NCBI GenBank assembly: GCA_002162795.1
Contig: MAAY01000042.1
Coordinates: 17,486 to 81,485, forward strand
Direction of reading: 5' to 3'
From: Rhodobacterales bacterium 56_14_T64
GTDB lineage: Bacteria; Pseudomonadota; Alphaproteobacteria; Rhodobacterales; Rhodobacteraceae
Length of the DNA stretch: 64,000 nucleotides
The position numbers and the translations under genes were made by a program. The notes under the pieces are model-generated. The model ran no database searches and was not told the origin of the DNA. It saw nothing but the letters and a program-made list of their open reading frames with translations. Shown here one piece after another: positions 54,189 through 63,945 of this stretch (positions are counted from its first letter, which is position 1; each line of letters opens with the position of its first letter).

Positions 54189-54764
54189 ATGATCCGACTT
54201 ATTGCTTTCCTGACGTCCCTGACGTTGCTTGTCGCCTGCGGCGAAACTCAACTGGACGAGGCCCCCGAGGATCTGGGCACCTTCAAAATGCGTGTCGGGT
54301 ATATTTATACGGACAAGGCGCTGCAGTGGCCTCTGTCGCGCAATGCCGAAGGATCGGACTGGAACGCCACGCTGCAGAACTCTTTGGACGGGCGGTTGCG
54401 CCGTTATGAAGGCACCCAGGAATACGATGTTGCGATCACACTAGAGGGTTTCATGCTGGCGCCTCCGGGTATCCCTATTGTGTTGTCTCCCAAAAGCGTC
54501 GCGGTGGTGAATGTCTTTGTCTATGATGTTGCCGGTCAGGAATATCTGGCCAAGAAACACCAGATGGAGATCTTTGAGAGCACCACTGGCGAAAGTGCAG
54601 TTCTTGGATCTGGCCATAGTCGCACCAAGGAAGAACAGATTGCGGGTTTGTCGCTGAACATTGTCGATGCGGTCGAAGAGTGGATGGCAAAGCAACACCA
54701 GGAAAATGGCTGGTTTGATCTGCGATCGGATGACGTTGAAATAGACCCCGCAGCCCCTAGCTAA
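54189..54764 (+). CDS. Lipoprotein of unknown function
   Basis: 191 residues. Signal MIRLIAFLTSLTLLVAC with lipidation at C17. FKMRVGYIYTDKALQWPLSRNAEGSDW and YDVAITLEGFMLAPPGIPIVLSPKSVAVVNVFVYD suggest an antiparallel beta fold; DAVEEWMAKQH is a C-terminal helix. No family recognised. ATG 54189 with a ribosome site AAAGAGACCC. Located before tuf; its terminal region shows no T run. Confidence 0.78.
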   Translation: MIRLIAFLTSLTLLVACGETQLDEAPEDLGTFKMRVGYIYTDKALQWPLSRNAEGSDWNATLQNSLDGRLRRYEGTQEYDVAITLEGFMLAPPGIPIVLSPKSVAVVNVFVYDVAGQEYLAKKHQMEIFESTTGESAVLGSGHSRTKEEQIAGLSLNIVDAVEEWMAKQHQENGWFDLRSDDVEIDPAAPS

Positions 54765-54896
54765 TCGCTGGTCAGTCAGCTGTCATAAAAGTTTCAATTC
54801 TGAACTGCTTGATATTTGTGCGCAAAGCAAATATGTCGCCCGCGACAATGATCCGGGTCGACTGCAGACCCCCTATACCAAAAAGGTGCCTATAGT

Positions 54897-56072
54897 ATGG
54901 CTAAGGAAAAGTTCGAACGTACCAAACCACACGTCAACATCGGCACCATCGGCCACGTTGACCACGGCAAAACCACGCTGACCGCAGCGATTACCAAGTA
55001 CTTTGGTGACTTCAAAGCCTACGACGAAATCGACGGTGCTCCCGAAGAAAAAGCTCGCGGAATCACCATCTCGACCGCCCACGTTGAGTATGAAACCGAA
55101 GCGCGTCACTACGCTCACGTTGACTGCCCCGGCCACGCCGACTACGTCAAAAACATGATCACTGGTGCGGCACAGATGGATGGCGCCATCCTGGTTGTGA
55201 ACGCAGCTGACGGCCCAATGCCGCAGACTCGTGAGCACATCCTGCTGGGTCGCCAGGTTGGCATCCCTTACATGGTTGTCTACATGAACAAAGTTGACCA
55301 GGTTGACGACGAAGAACTGCTGGAACTGGTGGAAATGGAAATCCGCGAGCTGCTGTCTTCGTATGAGTACCCAGGCGACGACATCCCTGTGATCGCTGGT
55401 TCGGCTCTGGCCGCCATGGAAGGCAAGACACCTGAAATCGGTGAAGAGTCGATCAAAAAGCTGATGGCTGCTGTGGACGAGTACATCCCAACACCTGAGC
55501 GTGCGATTGACCAGCCGTTCCTGATGCCTGTGGAAGACGTGTTCTCGATCTCTGGTCGTGGTACTGTTGTGACCGGCCGTATCGAGCGTGGCGTGATCAA
55601 CGTTGGCGACGAAATTGAAATCGTTGGCATCCGCGACAACAAGAAAACCACCTGTACCGGTGTTGAAATGTTCCGCAAGCTGCTGGATCGTGGTGAGGCT
55701 GGCGACAACGTTGGTGTTCTGCTGCGTGGTGTTGATCGTGACGGCGTTGAGCGCGGTCAGGTTCTGTGTAAGCCTAAGTCGGTTCTGCCACACACCAAGT
55801 TCGAAGCTGAGGCCTATATCCTGAACAAGGAGGAAGGCGGTCGCCACACACCGTTCTTCGCCAACTACCGTCCTCAGTTCTACTTCCGGACGACAGACGT
55901 CACTGGTACCGTTGTTCTGCCCGAGGGCACTGAAATGGTCATGCCAGGCGACAACCTGAAGTTCAACGTTGAGCTGATCGCTCCAATCGCCATGGAAACT
56001 GGTCTCCGCTTCGCCATCCGCGAAGGTGGCCGGACTGTTGGCGCTGGTGTTGTGTCCAAAATCATCGAGTAA
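54897..56072 (+). CDS. tuf: Elongation factor Tu
   Basis: 391 residues. GHVDHGKTT (19-27), [17 protein letters not shown] and the typical domains II/III ([20 protein letters not shown]). Delivers aminoacyl-tRNA to the ribosome. fusA and rpsL/rpsG are not in front, so this is the copy heading the S10 region; many alphaproteobacteria carry a second tuf. Terminator at 56155-56181. Confidence 0.98.
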   Translation: MAKEKFERTKPHVNIGTIGHVDHGKTTLTAAITKYFGDFKAYDEIDGAPEEKARGITISTAHVEYETEARHYAHVDCPGHADYVKNMITGAAQMDGAILVVNAADGPMPQTREHILLGRQVGIPYMVVYMNKVDQVDDEELLELVEMEIRELLSSYEYPGDDIPVIAGSALAAMEGKTPEIGEESIKKLMAAVDEYIPTPERAIDQPFLMPVEDVFSISGRGTVVTGRIERGVINVGDEIEIVGIRDNKKTTCTGVEMFRKLLDRGEAGDNVGVLLRGVDRDGVERGQVLCKPKSVLPHTKFEAEAYILNKEEGGRHTPFFANYRPQFYFRTTDVTGTVVLPEGTEMVMPGDNLKFNVELIAPIAMETGLRFAIREGGRTVGAGVVSKIIE

Positions 56073-56154
56073 TCACAGCTACGCTGTGATGATGGCGACA
56101 GGGTATCCGCGCCAAGGCGCGGGTGTCCCGAGAGCCACACCGTTGAGATGATAG

Positions 56155-56181
56155 AAAGGGCTGCCCAAGGGCGGCCTTTTT
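56155..56181 (+). terminator. Rho-independent terminator of tuf
   Basis: GGGCTGCCC and GGGCGGCC pair around an AA loop (one T.G wobble), tail TTTTT. Lies 83 bp after the stop. Confidence 0.75.
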
Positions 56182-56223
56182 GCTGTTTGTCGCGCCGTTT
56201 GATCAGGGTGGTGATCGACTAGG

Positions 56224-56305
56224 GGCCGCAGACCGTCTTGCAAAGGCTCTGGCAGAGCTTTTGCGGCCGAAGGGAGCGCTAGATCCGGGTGCGATGCAAT
56301 CGCAC
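56224..56305. repeat. Hairpin-rich intergenic stretch after tuf
   Basis: GGCCGC...GCGGCC arms (56224-56268) enclosing GCAAAGGCTCTG / CAGAGCTTTTGC, then GTGCGAT GCA ATCGCAC (56289-56305). No gene; no known RNA recognised. Could be structured RNA or decayed repeats. Confidence 0.4.
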
Positions 56306-56371
56306 TCGCCCTCCGGGCAGGCGCATTTCTTGACAGAACAAGGAGGGATTTTTACACGTAAGGGACAGTGA

Positions 56372-56713
56372 ATTGTCTCAGAGGATTGTGAAATTTCTAT
56401 TTCAGATGAAAAACATTGGGAACCTTTCTGGTATGAACCCGAAGATCCAACACCTAGATTCCAATGTCCTTGTTGTGACTACGTTACGCTTCCGGAGCGT
56501 GGCAACTATTTGATTTGTCCGGTCTGTTTTTGGGAGGACGAAGGTTGTGATGTTGACCAATTAGACTGGGGTGGCGGACCAAATAAAGTTCCACTTGGCG
56601 AGGCCCGCAGGAACTTTGAAAATTTTGGCGCTTGTACGGTAAACTCGCTTCAGCATGTTTGCCCCAAAGGGGAGCGGAAGGCATTTGAGTATCGGCCGAG
56701 AGCGATCAAGTGA
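56372..56713 (+). CDS. CPCC-motif small protein, start uncertain
   Basis: The open frame of 113 codons from 56372 has two zinc-type pairs: CPCC (codons 32-35, FQCPCCDYVTLPERGNY) and CPVC (49-52, ICPVCFWEDEG). This is the cysteine-rich CPCC domain of unknown function. No ATG, GTG or TTG precedes the first cysteine cluster in this frame; the first TTG (56510) would cut out CPCC. ATT at 56372, with AGGGA six bases before, would fit the domain boundary, but it follows a TGA in the same frame (56369-56371). Either a rare start is used or the 5' end is mutated. Sequence is less GC-rich than neighbours. Confidence 0.45.
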   Translation: MVSEDCEISISDEKHWEPFWYEPEDPTPRFQCPCCDYVTLPERGNYLICPVCFWEDEGCDVDQLDWGGGPNKVPLGEARRNFENFGACTVNSLQHVCPKGERKAFEYRPRAIK

Positions 56714-56924
56714 GTACTTGCGGTAGAGCAAAGTAATCGCGGCTCGGCAAATGGCTCTATTTCCCTCTTGCCACATCCCTCCATCAGGCGTATAGCGCGC
56801 AAGTTCGCATTTATGTGAATAATCCATCGGCAGGATTCGCTACTGCCGTTTGGGTTTGAAGAGGGCCGGTGGAATGAGCCATCGGTCGTCCTATCAACTC
56901 CTTAGCCTCGAAAGGCTATAGATA

Positions 56925-57239
56925 ATGCAAAGCCAAAATATCCGTATTCGGCTCAAGGCATTTGACTATCGTGTACTGGATGCCAGCACACAAGAGATCG
57001 TCAATACTGCCAAGCGGACCGGAGCCTCGGTACGTGGCCCGATCCCACTGCCGAACAAGATTGAGAAGTTCACCGTTCTGCGTGGACCTCACGTTGATAA
57101 AAAGTCCCGCGACCAGTTTGAGATCCGTACTCACAAGCGTCTGCTCGACATCATTGATCCGACCCCCCAGACCGTGGACGCGCTGATGAAGCTCGACCTC
57201 GCCGCTGGTGTGGACGTCGAAATCAAGCTTCAGTCTTAA
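56925..57239 (+). CDS. rpsJ: 30S ribosomal protein S10
   Basis: 104 residues ([58 protein letters not shown]). Start of the S10 operon; the 211 bp in front likely hold the promoter. Confidence 0.97.
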   Translation: MQSQNIRIRLKAFDYRVLDASTQEIVNTAKRTGASVRGPIPLPNKIEKFTVLRGPHVDKKSRDQFEIRTHKRLLDIIDPTPQTVDALMKLDLAAGVDVEIKLQS

Positions 57240-57257
57240 GATCGGAGGGTAAAACAT

Positions 57258-57983
57258 ATGCGCTCTGGTATTATCGCTAAAAAAGTCGGCATGACCCGGC
57301 TGTTCATGGAAGACGGCAAGCAGATCCCTGTGACCGTTCTTCAACTGGAAAACCTGCAGGTTATTGCGCAGCGTACAGATGAGAAGGACGGCTATACAGC
57401 TGTTCAGCTCGGCGCTGGTAAAGCCAAGGTGAAACGTACTTCGCAAGCTATGCGCGGTCACTTCGCTGCTGCAAAAGTTGAACCCAAGCGCAAAGTCGCT
57501 GAGTTCCGCGTTTCCGCTGATGCCCTGATCGAAGTCGGTGCCGAAATTTCGGCCGAGCACTATCTGACAGGTCAGAAAGTGGACGTGTCCGGCACATCCA
57601 TCGGTAAAGGTTTCCAGGGTGCTATGAAGCGCTGGAACTTTAAAGGTCTGCGCGCCACACACGGTGTTTCGATCTCGCACCGTTCGCACGGCTCAACAGG
57701 CCAGTGTCAGGATCCCGGTAAGGTTTTCAAAGGCAAGAAAATGGCTGGTCACATGGGCGCTGCCCGTTGCACCACTCAGAACCTGGAAGTTGTCAAAACT
57801 GACGCCGACCGTGGTCTGGTCTTCATCAAAGGCGCCGTTCCTGGCTCCAAAGGTGGATGGGTCACTGTTAAAGACGCTGTTAAGAAGAAGGCCCCTGAGG
57901 GTCTGCCTTTCCCAGCAGGTCTGAAATCGGCAGCTGCCGAAGCTCCAGCAGAATCCGTTTCTGCGGAAGGTGGTGAAGCATGA
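57258..57983 (+). CDS. rplC: 50S ribosomal protein L3
   Basis: 241 residues. [47 protein letters not shown], and [48 protein letters not shown] type blocks. The C-terminal Ala/Glu-rich tail is an alphaproteobacterial extension. Overlaps rplD by 4 bp. Confidence 0.97.
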   Translation: MRSGIIAKKVGMTRLFMEDGKQIPVTVLQLENLQVIAQRTDEKDGYTAVQLGAGKAKVKRTSQAMRGHFAAAKVEPKRKVAEFRVSADALIEVGAEISAEHYLTGQKVDVSGTSIGKGFQGAMKRWNFKGLRATHGVSISHRSHGSTGQCQDPGKVFKGKKMAGHMGAARCTTQNLEVVKTDADRGLVFIKGAVPGSKGGWVTVKDAVKKKAPEGLPFPAGLKSAAAEAPAESVSAEGGEA

Positions 57984-58597
57984 AACTTGATGTAATCAAA
58001 CTTGACGGCGGCACTGCCGGCAACATCGAGCTGGATGCCGAACTGTTCGGTCTCGAAGCACGTGCGGACATTCTGCACCGTGTGGTTCGCTGGCAGCGTA
58101 ACAACGCGCAGGCCGGTACCCACAAGGTAAAGACTCGCTCGGAAGTCAGCTACTCGACCAAGAAGATCTATCGTCAGAAAGGTACCGGCGGCGCGCGTCA
58201 CGGTGCACGTTCTGCTCCGATCTTCCGCGGTGGTGGTGTCTACAAAGGTCCAGTTGTCCGTTCGCACGGCCACGAGCTGACCAAGAAGTTCCGCAAGCTG
58301 GGTCTTCGCCACGCACTGTCCGCCAAAATGGCTGCTGGTGAGCTGGTTGTGATCGAGAACGCCGACACCGAGGGCAAGACTGCCGCTCTGGCCAAACAGG
58401 TTGCAAACCTGGGCTGGAAACGCGCTCTGGTCATCGATGGCGCGACCGTCAACGAAGGCTTCCTGAAAGCTGCCAAAAACATCGAAGGTCTGGATATCCT
58501 GCCGTCGATGGGCGCAAACGTCTATGATATCCTCAAGCGTGACACCCTGGTGATCACTAAGGCTGGTATCGAAGCATTGGAGGCTCGCCTGAAATGA
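57980..58597 (+). CDS. rplD: 50S ribosomal protein L4
   Basis: 205 residues; the tip loop with [34 protein letters not shown] lies in the exit tunnel. ATGA overlap with rplC; overlaps rplW by 4 bp. Confidence 0.97.
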   Translation: MKLDVIKLDGGTAGNIELDAELFGLEARADILHRVVRWQRNNAQAGTHKVKTRSEVSYSTKKIYRQKGTGGARHGARSAPIFRGGGVYKGPVVRSHGHELTKKFRKLGLRHALSAKMAAGELVVIENADTEGKTAALAKQVANLGWKRALVIDGATVNEGFLKAAKNIEGLDILPSMGANVYDILKRDTLVITKAGIEALEARLK

Positions 58598-58890
58598 GCG
58601 CTAAAGCAGAACACTACGACGTAATCCGTAAGCCGATCATCACTGAAAAAGCCACCATGGCGTCTGAAAATGGCGCGGTTGTTTTTGAAGTTTCGATCGA
58701 CGCCAACAAACCAACCATCAAAGCCGCCGTTGAGGCGCTGTTTGGTGTGAAGGTTAAGGCTGTGAACACAAGCATCACTAAAGGTAAAGTGAAGCGGTTC
58801 CGCGGTGGCTTGGGCCGTCGCAAGGACGTCAAAAAGGCCTATGTTACCCTCGAAGAAGGTAACACAATCGACGTGTCCACCGGACTGTAA
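58594..58890 (+). CDS. rplW: 50S ribosomal protein L23
   Basis: 98 residues ([65 protein letters not shown]). Tunnel-exit protein that docks trigger factor and SRP. Followed by a strong terminator, an unusual place to end. Confidence 0.97.
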   Translation: MSAKAEHYDVIRKPIITEKATMASENGAVVFEVSIDANKPTIKAAVEALFGVKVKAVNTSITKGKVKRFRGGLGRRKDVKKAYVTLEEGNTIDVSTGL

Positions 58891-58911
58891 GATTGATAGG
58901 ATAGAATTGAG

Positions 58912-58944
58912 AAAGGCCCTCGCTGCAAAGCGGGGGCCTTTTTC
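58912..58944 (+). terminator. Rho-independent terminator after rplW
   Basis: AAAGGCCCTCGC / GCGGGGGCCTTT, 12-bp stem with one T.G pair, TTTTT tail. It splits the S10 operon between rplW and rplB. Confidence 0.9.
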
Positions 58945-59267
58945 GTTTGCAGGTGTGACCTGAGCATTATGTTCAACTGACTAACACAAACCCCTCACCA
59001 AGACCCCAGCGCGGAATCAAGGGCGAAGCCCGCCGCGCCAGCGCCGTCCCGCCCCATGGGGCGGCGCTTCTTGGCTGGTGTTGTACTCCGGTTTGATCTT
59101 CTACGGATTTGGCAGAGATAAATTGCCCCACGAGAAGTCAGCAGCGCTGCCCCGCGGGACTGTGTTGACCCGCAAGCAGTTCAATTTAGTGGTGAGTTCA
59201 GGCTGGAATTGCTCGCTAAAGGTGGATAGGGGTAGCTCTGAAATTTTCTTTGTTTTTGGAATTTGTA
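58945..59267. other. Gap in the S10 operon containing tandem hairpins
   Basis: About 320 bp without a gene. The first part has two tandem hairpins (59009-59038 and 59040-59068), see the repeat entry. The rest, up to 59267, is AT-rich and likely holds the promoter of the orphan gene; I see no other feature. Confidence 0.5.
59009..59068. repeat. Tandem GC-rich hairpins, REP-like
   Basis: Hairpin one: GCGCGG ... GGGC gaa GCCC ... CCGCGC. Hairpin two: AGCGCCG ... CGGCGCT, containing the perfect palindrome CCGCCCCATGGGGCGG (59049-59064). Outer CACCAAGA (58996) is roughly mirrored by TTGGCTGGTG (59071). Resembles dispersed palindromic elements; other copies are not in this window. Confidence 0.5.
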
Positions 59268-59927
59268 ATGCCGCTCACTGATATTTCGCCGTTTGCATAC
59301 GGCATCCTTGCACTTACCAATCCTAACGTGTGGCCAAACGAGGGCGAATGCGAGGAATTCTCTCATCTAATAACAGGGAAGTCGGTCTATGTGTGGCCAT
59401 TGGTTTTTGCCGCATATGTTTGGCATCTCGATGATCGTAAAGGGCTGACTTTCGAAAAAGACTTGGAGCGCATTGATGACTACATAGGACGTCATTTTAA
59501 GAGTTTCTTGGAGGAAAATCCGGTGGATTTTTCAAACGCTGGCAGCCAATATGTGCGATCGAAGCCTGGCTCTTTTCAGGGTGTTCGTAAAAATTTTGGC
59601 TCGCCTGTAAAAAAGTTGCAAATACATGAAGCTGAGAAGAAGCTGACTGCAGAGCTCCGAGATCTTGAACAGCGAAATTTGATTGTTGATCCGTTTACGA
59701 CCACCATAGCCGCTACCACAATTGCCGTTCTGGGAGCAGTTCCATATTCGTTCACACGCAGAACTGAAGCAGGTGACAAGAAGCACCTCGAAATTAAGGC
59801 GATGCTTTGGGAGTTTGAAAGCTTTACGAGCGAAGAAAAACGAGAAATTCGTTTCCACTTCTTTATGGAAAAAGCGATTTCTCAGTTGAAGAAACATGTA
59901 AAACTGCTTGCTGCCGGTGATCCGTAA
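59268..59927 (+). CDS. Orphan protein inserted in the S10 operon
   Basis: 219 residues from ATG 59268 (TTGGA six bases upstream; a TTG at 59250 is also in frame). No motif is known to me. One possible membrane helix (TTTIAATTIAVLGAVPYSF), and a charged C-terminal half (KKHLEIKAMLWEFESFTSEEKREIRFHFFMEKAISQLKKHVKLL) likely helical. It is AT-richer than its neighbours, with a different codon feel (AAA, TTT, GAA rich), which suggests later arrival. A toxin, abortive-infection or stress role is only a guess. Its own promoter must lie in the gap after the rplW terminator. Confidence 0.6.
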   Translation: MPLTDISPFAYGILALTNPNVWPNEGECEEFSHLITGKSVYVWPLVFAAYVWHLDDRKGLTFEKDLERIDDYIGRHFKSFLEENPVDFSNAGSQYVRSKPGSFQGVRKNFGSPVKKLQIHEAEKKLTAELRDLEQRNLIVDPFTTTIAATTIAVLGAVPYSFTRRTEAGDKKHLEIKAMLWEFESFTSEEKREIRFHFFMEKAISQLKKHVKLLAAGDP

Positions 59928-60243
59928 GAGCGCCTATTTATTTTGAAGAAGTGAAGCCTAAGATGCCATGCTTAAGCAATATACTACTTTCCTTTGGAGG
60001 GGATGATGCTGATGGGGCTTCCCCCATTGCCAACCCCTTCATACCCTGCTACCTCGCTCCAATCATCTAGCCTCGGATTCGTTCCGGGGCTGCTGATTTT
60101 TGGATGGGGACCTTCGGGGCCTTATATCGATGGCCACCTCAGTAGTTGGGTTTCGTTTGAAACTTCACGAGCAGGGGGCTGAACATAGTCCAGGATGCCG
60201 GGAAAACCCGGTGCTTGGGCAAGCTAAACGGAAGACAGAAAGC
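59928..60243 (+). promoter_or_regulatory. Leader and probable promoter of the rplB operon
   Basis: 316 bp between the orphan gene and rplB, with no gene. It has a perfect hairpin CCGGG AAAA CCCGG (60198-60211) 33 bp before the rplB start, and a C-rich early part. Because the rplW terminator cuts the usual transcript, rplB must be served from here or by read-through. No r-protein binding mimic was recognised. Confidence 0.45.
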
Positions 60244-61086
60244 ATGGCACTCAAGTCGTATAAACCGACGACGCCGGGCCAGCGTGGGCTGGTTCTGATC
60301 GACCGTTCGGAGCTTTGGAAAGGTCGCCCGGTTAAATCTCTCACTGAGGGTTTATCCAAAACAGGCGGCCGGAACAACACCGGACGGATTACGTCGCGAC
60401 GCCGTGGTGGCGGAGCAAAACGCCTCTACCGGATCGTTGACTTCAAGCGTAACAAATTTGATATCGCGGCCACCGTTGAGCGGATTGAATATGACCCGAA
60501 CCGGACCGCATTCATCGCGCTGATCAAATACGAAGATGGCGAACAGACCTATATCATCGCTCCACAGCGTCTTGCTGTTGGCGATAAGGTCATCGCGTCT
60601 GCAAAGGCCGACATCAAGCCGGGCAACACAATGCCGTTTTCGGGCATGCCTATCGGTACCATCATTCACAACATCGAAATGAAGCCAGGCAAAGGCGGCC
60701 AGATCGCCCGTGCAGCTGGTACATATGCTCAGTTCGTTGGTCGTGACGGTGGCTACGCGCAGATCCGTTTGTCTTCGGGCGAACTGCGTCTGGTGCGTCA
60801 GGAATGTCTGGCAACTGTTGGTGCTGTGTCGAACCCCGACAACTCCAATCAGAACTTTGGTAAAGCTGGCCGTATGCGTCACAAGGGCGTTCGCCCTTCG
60901 GTACGTGGTGTGGTCATGAACCCGGTCGACCACCCTCACGGTGGTGGTGAAGGCCGGACCTCGGGTGGTCGTCACCCGGTGACCCCTTGGGGTAAGCCGA
61001 CCAAAGGTGCTCGGACCCGTAACAAGAACAAAGCGTCAAGCAAGCTGATCATCCGCTCGCGTCACGCCAAAAAGAAGGGACGTTAA
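60244..61086 (+). CDS. rplB: 50S ribosomal protein L2
   Basis: 280 residues. [54 protein letters not shown] and [30 protein letters not shown] (with the peptidyl-transferase-near histidine). Upstream in-frame starts are without family sequence. First gene after the break. Confidence 0.98.
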   Translation: MALKSYKPTTPGQRGLVLIDRSELWKGRPVKSLTEGLSKTGGRNNTGRITSRRRGGGAKRLYRIVDFKRNKFDIAATVERIEYDPNRTAFIALIKYEDGEQTYIIAPQRLAVGDKVIASAKADIKPGNTMPFSGMPIGTIIHNIEMKPGKGGQIARAAGTYAQFVGRDGGYAQIRLSSGELRLVRQECLATVGAVSNPDNSNQNFGKAGRMRHKGVRPSVRGVVMNPVDHPHGGGEGRTSGGRHPVTPWGKPTKGARTRNKNKASSKLIIRSRHAKKKGR

Positions 61087-61089
61087 TCC

Positions 61090-61368
61090 ATGTCTCGCTC
61101 TGTATGGAAAGGCCCTTTTGTTGACGCTTATGTTCTCAAAAAGGCTGAAGCTGCTCGTGATTCGAGCCGCAAAGAAGTGATCAAGATTTGGTCGCGCCGC
61201 TCCACCATTTTGCCCCAGTTCGTGGGTCTGACCTTTGGTGTTTACAACGGTCGCAAGCATATCACTGTCAACGTCACAGAAGACATGATTGGTCAGAAGT
61301 TTGGTGAATATTCGCCAACTCGTACTTATCACGGTCACGCTGCTGACAAAAAAGCGAAGCGGAAATAA
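61090..61368 (+). CDS. rpsS: 30S ribosomal protein S19
   Basis: 92 residues ([57 protein letters not shown]). Three bases after rplB. Confidence 0.98.
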   Translation: MSRSVWKGPFVDAYVLKKAEAARDSSRKEVIKIWSRRSTILPQFVGLTFGVYNGRKHITVNVTEDMIGQKFGEYSPTRTYHGHAADKKAKRK

Positions 61369-61371
61369 GTC

Positions 61372-61752
61372 ATGGGTAAGGAAAAAAACCCCCGTCGCGT
61401 GGCAGACAACGAAGCAATGGCAAAACTGCGCATGCTTCGTACCAGCCCTCAGAAACTGAATCTGGTAGCTGGTCTGATCCGCGGCAAGAAAGTTGATCGG
61501 GCGCTGACCGAACTGACTTTCTCGAACAAGCGTATCGCGCAGGACGTGAAAAAATGTCTTCAGTCGGCAATTGCCAACGCTGAAAACAACCACAACCTGG
61601 ACGTAGACGAGCTGATCGTCGCCGAAGCCTATGTGGGCAAGAACATGACCCTGAAGCGCGGTCGCCCGCGTGCTCGTGGTCGTTTCGGCAAGATTTTGAA
61701 GCCGTTTTCGGAGATCACTATTCTTGTGCGTCAAGTTGAGGAGCAGTCCTAA
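61372..61752 (+). CDS. rplV: 50S ribosomal protein L22
   Basis: 126 residues; [36 protein letters not shown] and the tunnel hairpin [22 protein letters not shown]. Stop overlaps rpsC start by 1 bp. Confidence 0.98.
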   Translation: MGKEKNPRRVADNEAMAKLRMLRTSPQKLNLVAGLIRGKKVDRALTELTFSNKRIAQDVKKCLQSAIANAENNHNLDVDELIVAEAYVGKNMTLKRGRPRARGRFGKILKPFSEITILVRQVEEQS

Positions 61753-62459
61753 TGGGTAATAAAGTCAATCCAATTGGCATGCGCCTCCAGGTCAACCGCA
61801 CCTGGGACAGCCGCTGGTATGCTGACACCAAAGATTTTGGTAATCTTCTGCTGGAAGACATCAAAATCCGCGATTTCGTCAAGACCGAGTGCAAGCAAGC
61901 TGGCATCTCTCGCATCATCATCGAACGTCCGCACAAAAAGTGCCGCGTTACGATCCACACCGCACGTCCTGGTGTGATCATTGGCAAGAAAGGTGCAGAC
62001 ATCGAAACTCTGCGCAAGAAAATTGCCACGATGACTGCAAGTGAACTGCACCTGAACATCGTTGAAGTCCGCAAGCCGGAACTCGACGCTGCTCTGGTTG
62101 GTGAGTCCATCGCGCAGCAGCTGGAACGTCGGGTGTCATTCCGTCGCGCCATGAAGCGTTCGGTACAGAATGCGATGCGTATGGGGGCTCTGGGTATCCG
62201 GATCAACCTTGCGGGTCGTTTGGGTGGTGCTGAAATCGCGCGTACCGAATGGTACCGTGAGGGCCGCGTGCCTCTGCACACACTGCGTGCCGACATCGAT
62301 TACGCACACGTCGAAGCAATGACTGCTTATGGTATCATCGGGATCAAGACTTGGATCTTCAAAGGTGAGATCATGGAGCACGATCCGCAGGCACGTGACC
62401 GTAAAGCACAGGAACTCCAGGACGGCCCAGCACCACGCGGTGCAGGCGGTCGTCGTTAA
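61752..62459 (+). CDS. rpsC: 30S ribosomal protein S3
   Basis: 235 residues; KH-type core [26 protein letters not shown] and the C-terminal domain [40 protein letters not shown]. At the mRNA entry. Confidence 0.98.
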   Translation: MGNKVNPIGMRLQVNRTWDSRWYADTKDFGNLLLEDIKIRDFVKTECKQAGISRIIIERPHKKCRVTIHTARPGVIIGKKGADIETLRKKIATMTASELHLNIVEVRKPELDAALVGESIAQQLERRVSFRRAMKRSVQNAMRMGALGIRINLAGRLGGAEIARTEWYREGRVPLHTLRADIDYAHVEAMTAYGIIGIKTWIFKGEIMEHDPQARDRKAQELQDGPAPRGAGGRR

Positions 62460-62473
62460 GGGGGAAATGACAA

Positions 62474-62887
62474 ATGCTTCAACCAAAACGTACTAAATTC
62501 CGCAAGATGCACAAAGGCCGGATCAAGGGTGAAACCAAAGGTGGATCCGATCTGAACTTTGGCACTTACGGTCTCAAAGCTCTGCAGCCTGAGCGGATCA
62601 CTGCACGTCAAATCGAAGCGGCTCGCCGCGCGATGACACGTCACATGAAACGTCAGGGCCGTGTCTGGATCCGTATCTTTCCGGACACTCCTGTGACCTC
62701 GAAGCCTACCGAAGTCCGTATGGGTAAAGGTAAGGGTTCCGTGGATTTCTGGGCCGCCAAAGTGCGTCCTGGCCGCGTGTTGTTCGAGATTGACGGCGTC
62801 GATGACGACATCGCCCGCGAGGCCCTGCGCCTTGCAGCGATGAAGTTGCCAATCAAGACTCGCGTCGTCGTTCGCGAAGACTGGTAA
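62474..62887 (+). CDS. rplP: 50S ribosomal protein L16
   Basis: 137 residues; [93 protein letters not shown]. Normally rpmC follows; here a terminator and an unrelated gene do. Confidence 0.98.
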   Translation: MLQPKRTKFRKMHKGRIKGETKGGSDLNFGTYGLKALQPERITARQIEAARRAMTRHMKRQGRVWIRIFPDTPVTSKPTEVRMGKGKGSVDFWAAKVRPGRVLFEIDGVDDDIAREALRLAAMKLPIKTRVVVREDW

Positions 62888-62913
62888 AACGTTTCCTTCT
62901 TCGGAAGGATTAG

Positions 62914-62946
62914 AGCCCCCGCTGAGCAATCGGCGGGGGCTTTTTG
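62914..62946 (+). terminator. Rho-independent terminator after rplP
   Basis: AGCCCCCGC / GCGGGGGCT stem, ten-base loop, TTTTT tail. A TTCG-loop hairpin (62895-62908) precedes it. Confidence 0.9.
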
Positions 62947-63072
62947 TCTTTCTGGCAGAATTGTTGAATTTGAGCAGCGTGTCTGTTACTTCGTGGTTTA
63001 ACAATTAGTTAATTGACCGCACCAGGGTGCCAGCTTTGGGTGCTTTCAGAAAAGTAGATTTGAGTGAGACTA

Positions 63073-63945
63073 ATGAAGACCAAAATTTTTACGGCAGTCA
63101 GCGCCCTCTTGTTGCTGGCATCACCTGCAACCGCACAATCTCTTCGCACCTCCGAGCAGCTTACCCACTATGCTCAGGTCCAGGGGTGGACAATTAACAC
63201 TGTAAACAACACTTCGGGCCGCTTTGTTGGCTGCAATGCTCAGAAGACTGAAAGCGGGCAACTGCTGACTTTCGAGCTTTATCAGAACAACAACAATTGG
63301 CTTGTTTCTGTCCCAACCTTTTTGCACGGTCAACCTGGGTGGGGCGTTCTTTCTGTCGATAAAACCAATTTTGACGGCCAGTACAGCTACCAAGATAATG
63401 TCGCTACAAAAAATCTTTCGAATCCGGAAATAGGATACATCAAAGGTGGCCGCGTGGTCAAAATCCAACTTTCCGGTGAAAACATGCGCCTGTGGTCGTT
63501 GGCGGGATCCGGTGACATGATGCGAAAAACCGAAGTCTGTTTTAATAATGGCCGGGTTCAAGAAATTCGAGCGGACCGGGCGAACGCAGGTCAGGCAGCT
63601 CCGGCTCAACCGGCATCGCAGCCCAGTGTAATGGCTGCGGATTGCCAGACCCCGTTCACTGGGTTTTATCAGTGTACTGTCGAGGGGGTAGCAGCCGGGC
63701 CGGGATACAAAGAAGCCTACAGGATTGCGTCTTCAAGCAACCAGCAACCGCATTTTCTATTCCAGGCGTTGACAGACGACGATGCGGACGTCTGGATCGC
63801 CTATAATAATGGACCATGGGAATTTGTTGGTCAGTGGGAGAAATATGGCAGTGGGGAATGCGCCCAACCCAAGCCAAATCAAAGCGCCGCAGTGCAGAAT
63901 GTTCTTGCGCAAGGTGCCTGGAATTTGTGCGTCCTGGACAAATAG
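63073..63945 (+). CDS. Exported protein of unknown function after rplP
   Basis: 290 residues from ATG 63073. Sec signal MKTKIFTAVSALLLLASPATA. Two parts: about 30-175 (HYAQVQGWTINTVNNTSGRFVGCNAQKTESGQLLTFELYQNNNNWLVSVPTF, NGRVQEIRADRAN) and 195-290 (DCQTPFTGFYQCTVEGVAAGPGYKEAYRIASSSNQQPHFLFQALTDDDADVWIAYNNGPWEFVG), joined by an A/P/Q linker. Several cysteines could pair. No family is recognised. It breaks the S10/spc continuity. A GTG at 63064 is also in frame. Confidence 0.7.
   Translation: MKTKIFTAVSALLLLASPATAQSLRTSEQLTHYAQVQGWTINTVNNTSGRFVGCNAQKTESGQLLTFELYQNNNNWLVSVPTFLHGQPGWGVLSVDKTNFDGQYSYQDNVATKNLSNPEIGYIKGGRVVKIQLSGENMRLWSLAGSGDMMRKTEVCFNNGRVQEIRADRANAGQAAPAQPASQPSVMAADCQTPFTGFYQCTVEGVAAGPGYKEAYRIASSSNQQPHFLFQALTDDDADVWIAYNNGPWEFVGQWEKYGSGECAQPKPNQSAAVQNVLAQGAWNLCVLDK

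Noticed and set aside
54873..55847. 324-codon open frame antisense to tuf
   Set aside because: It mirrors the strongly biased codons of EF-Tu; no family sequence, no ribosome site, and it overlaps a core gene on its whole length.
56180..56371. 63-codon frame upstream of the CPCC gene, in the same frame
   Set aside because: It runs through the hairpin-rich stretch and has no protein features; I do not treat the TGA at its end as a recoded codon.
56561..56827. 88-codon minus-strand frame opposite the CPCC gene
   Set aside because: Its first 40 residues look protein-like, but there is no clear ribosome site, the second half is antisense to the CPCC domain, and no motif is seen. Possibly a fossil fragment.
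59078..59281. 67-codon frame before the S10-operon orphan
   Set aside because: Starts inside the tandem hairpin region and overlaps the orphan in another frame; no features.
60352..60975. 207-codon open frame antisense to rplB
   Set aside because: Shadow of the biased rplB codon pattern; no protein features.
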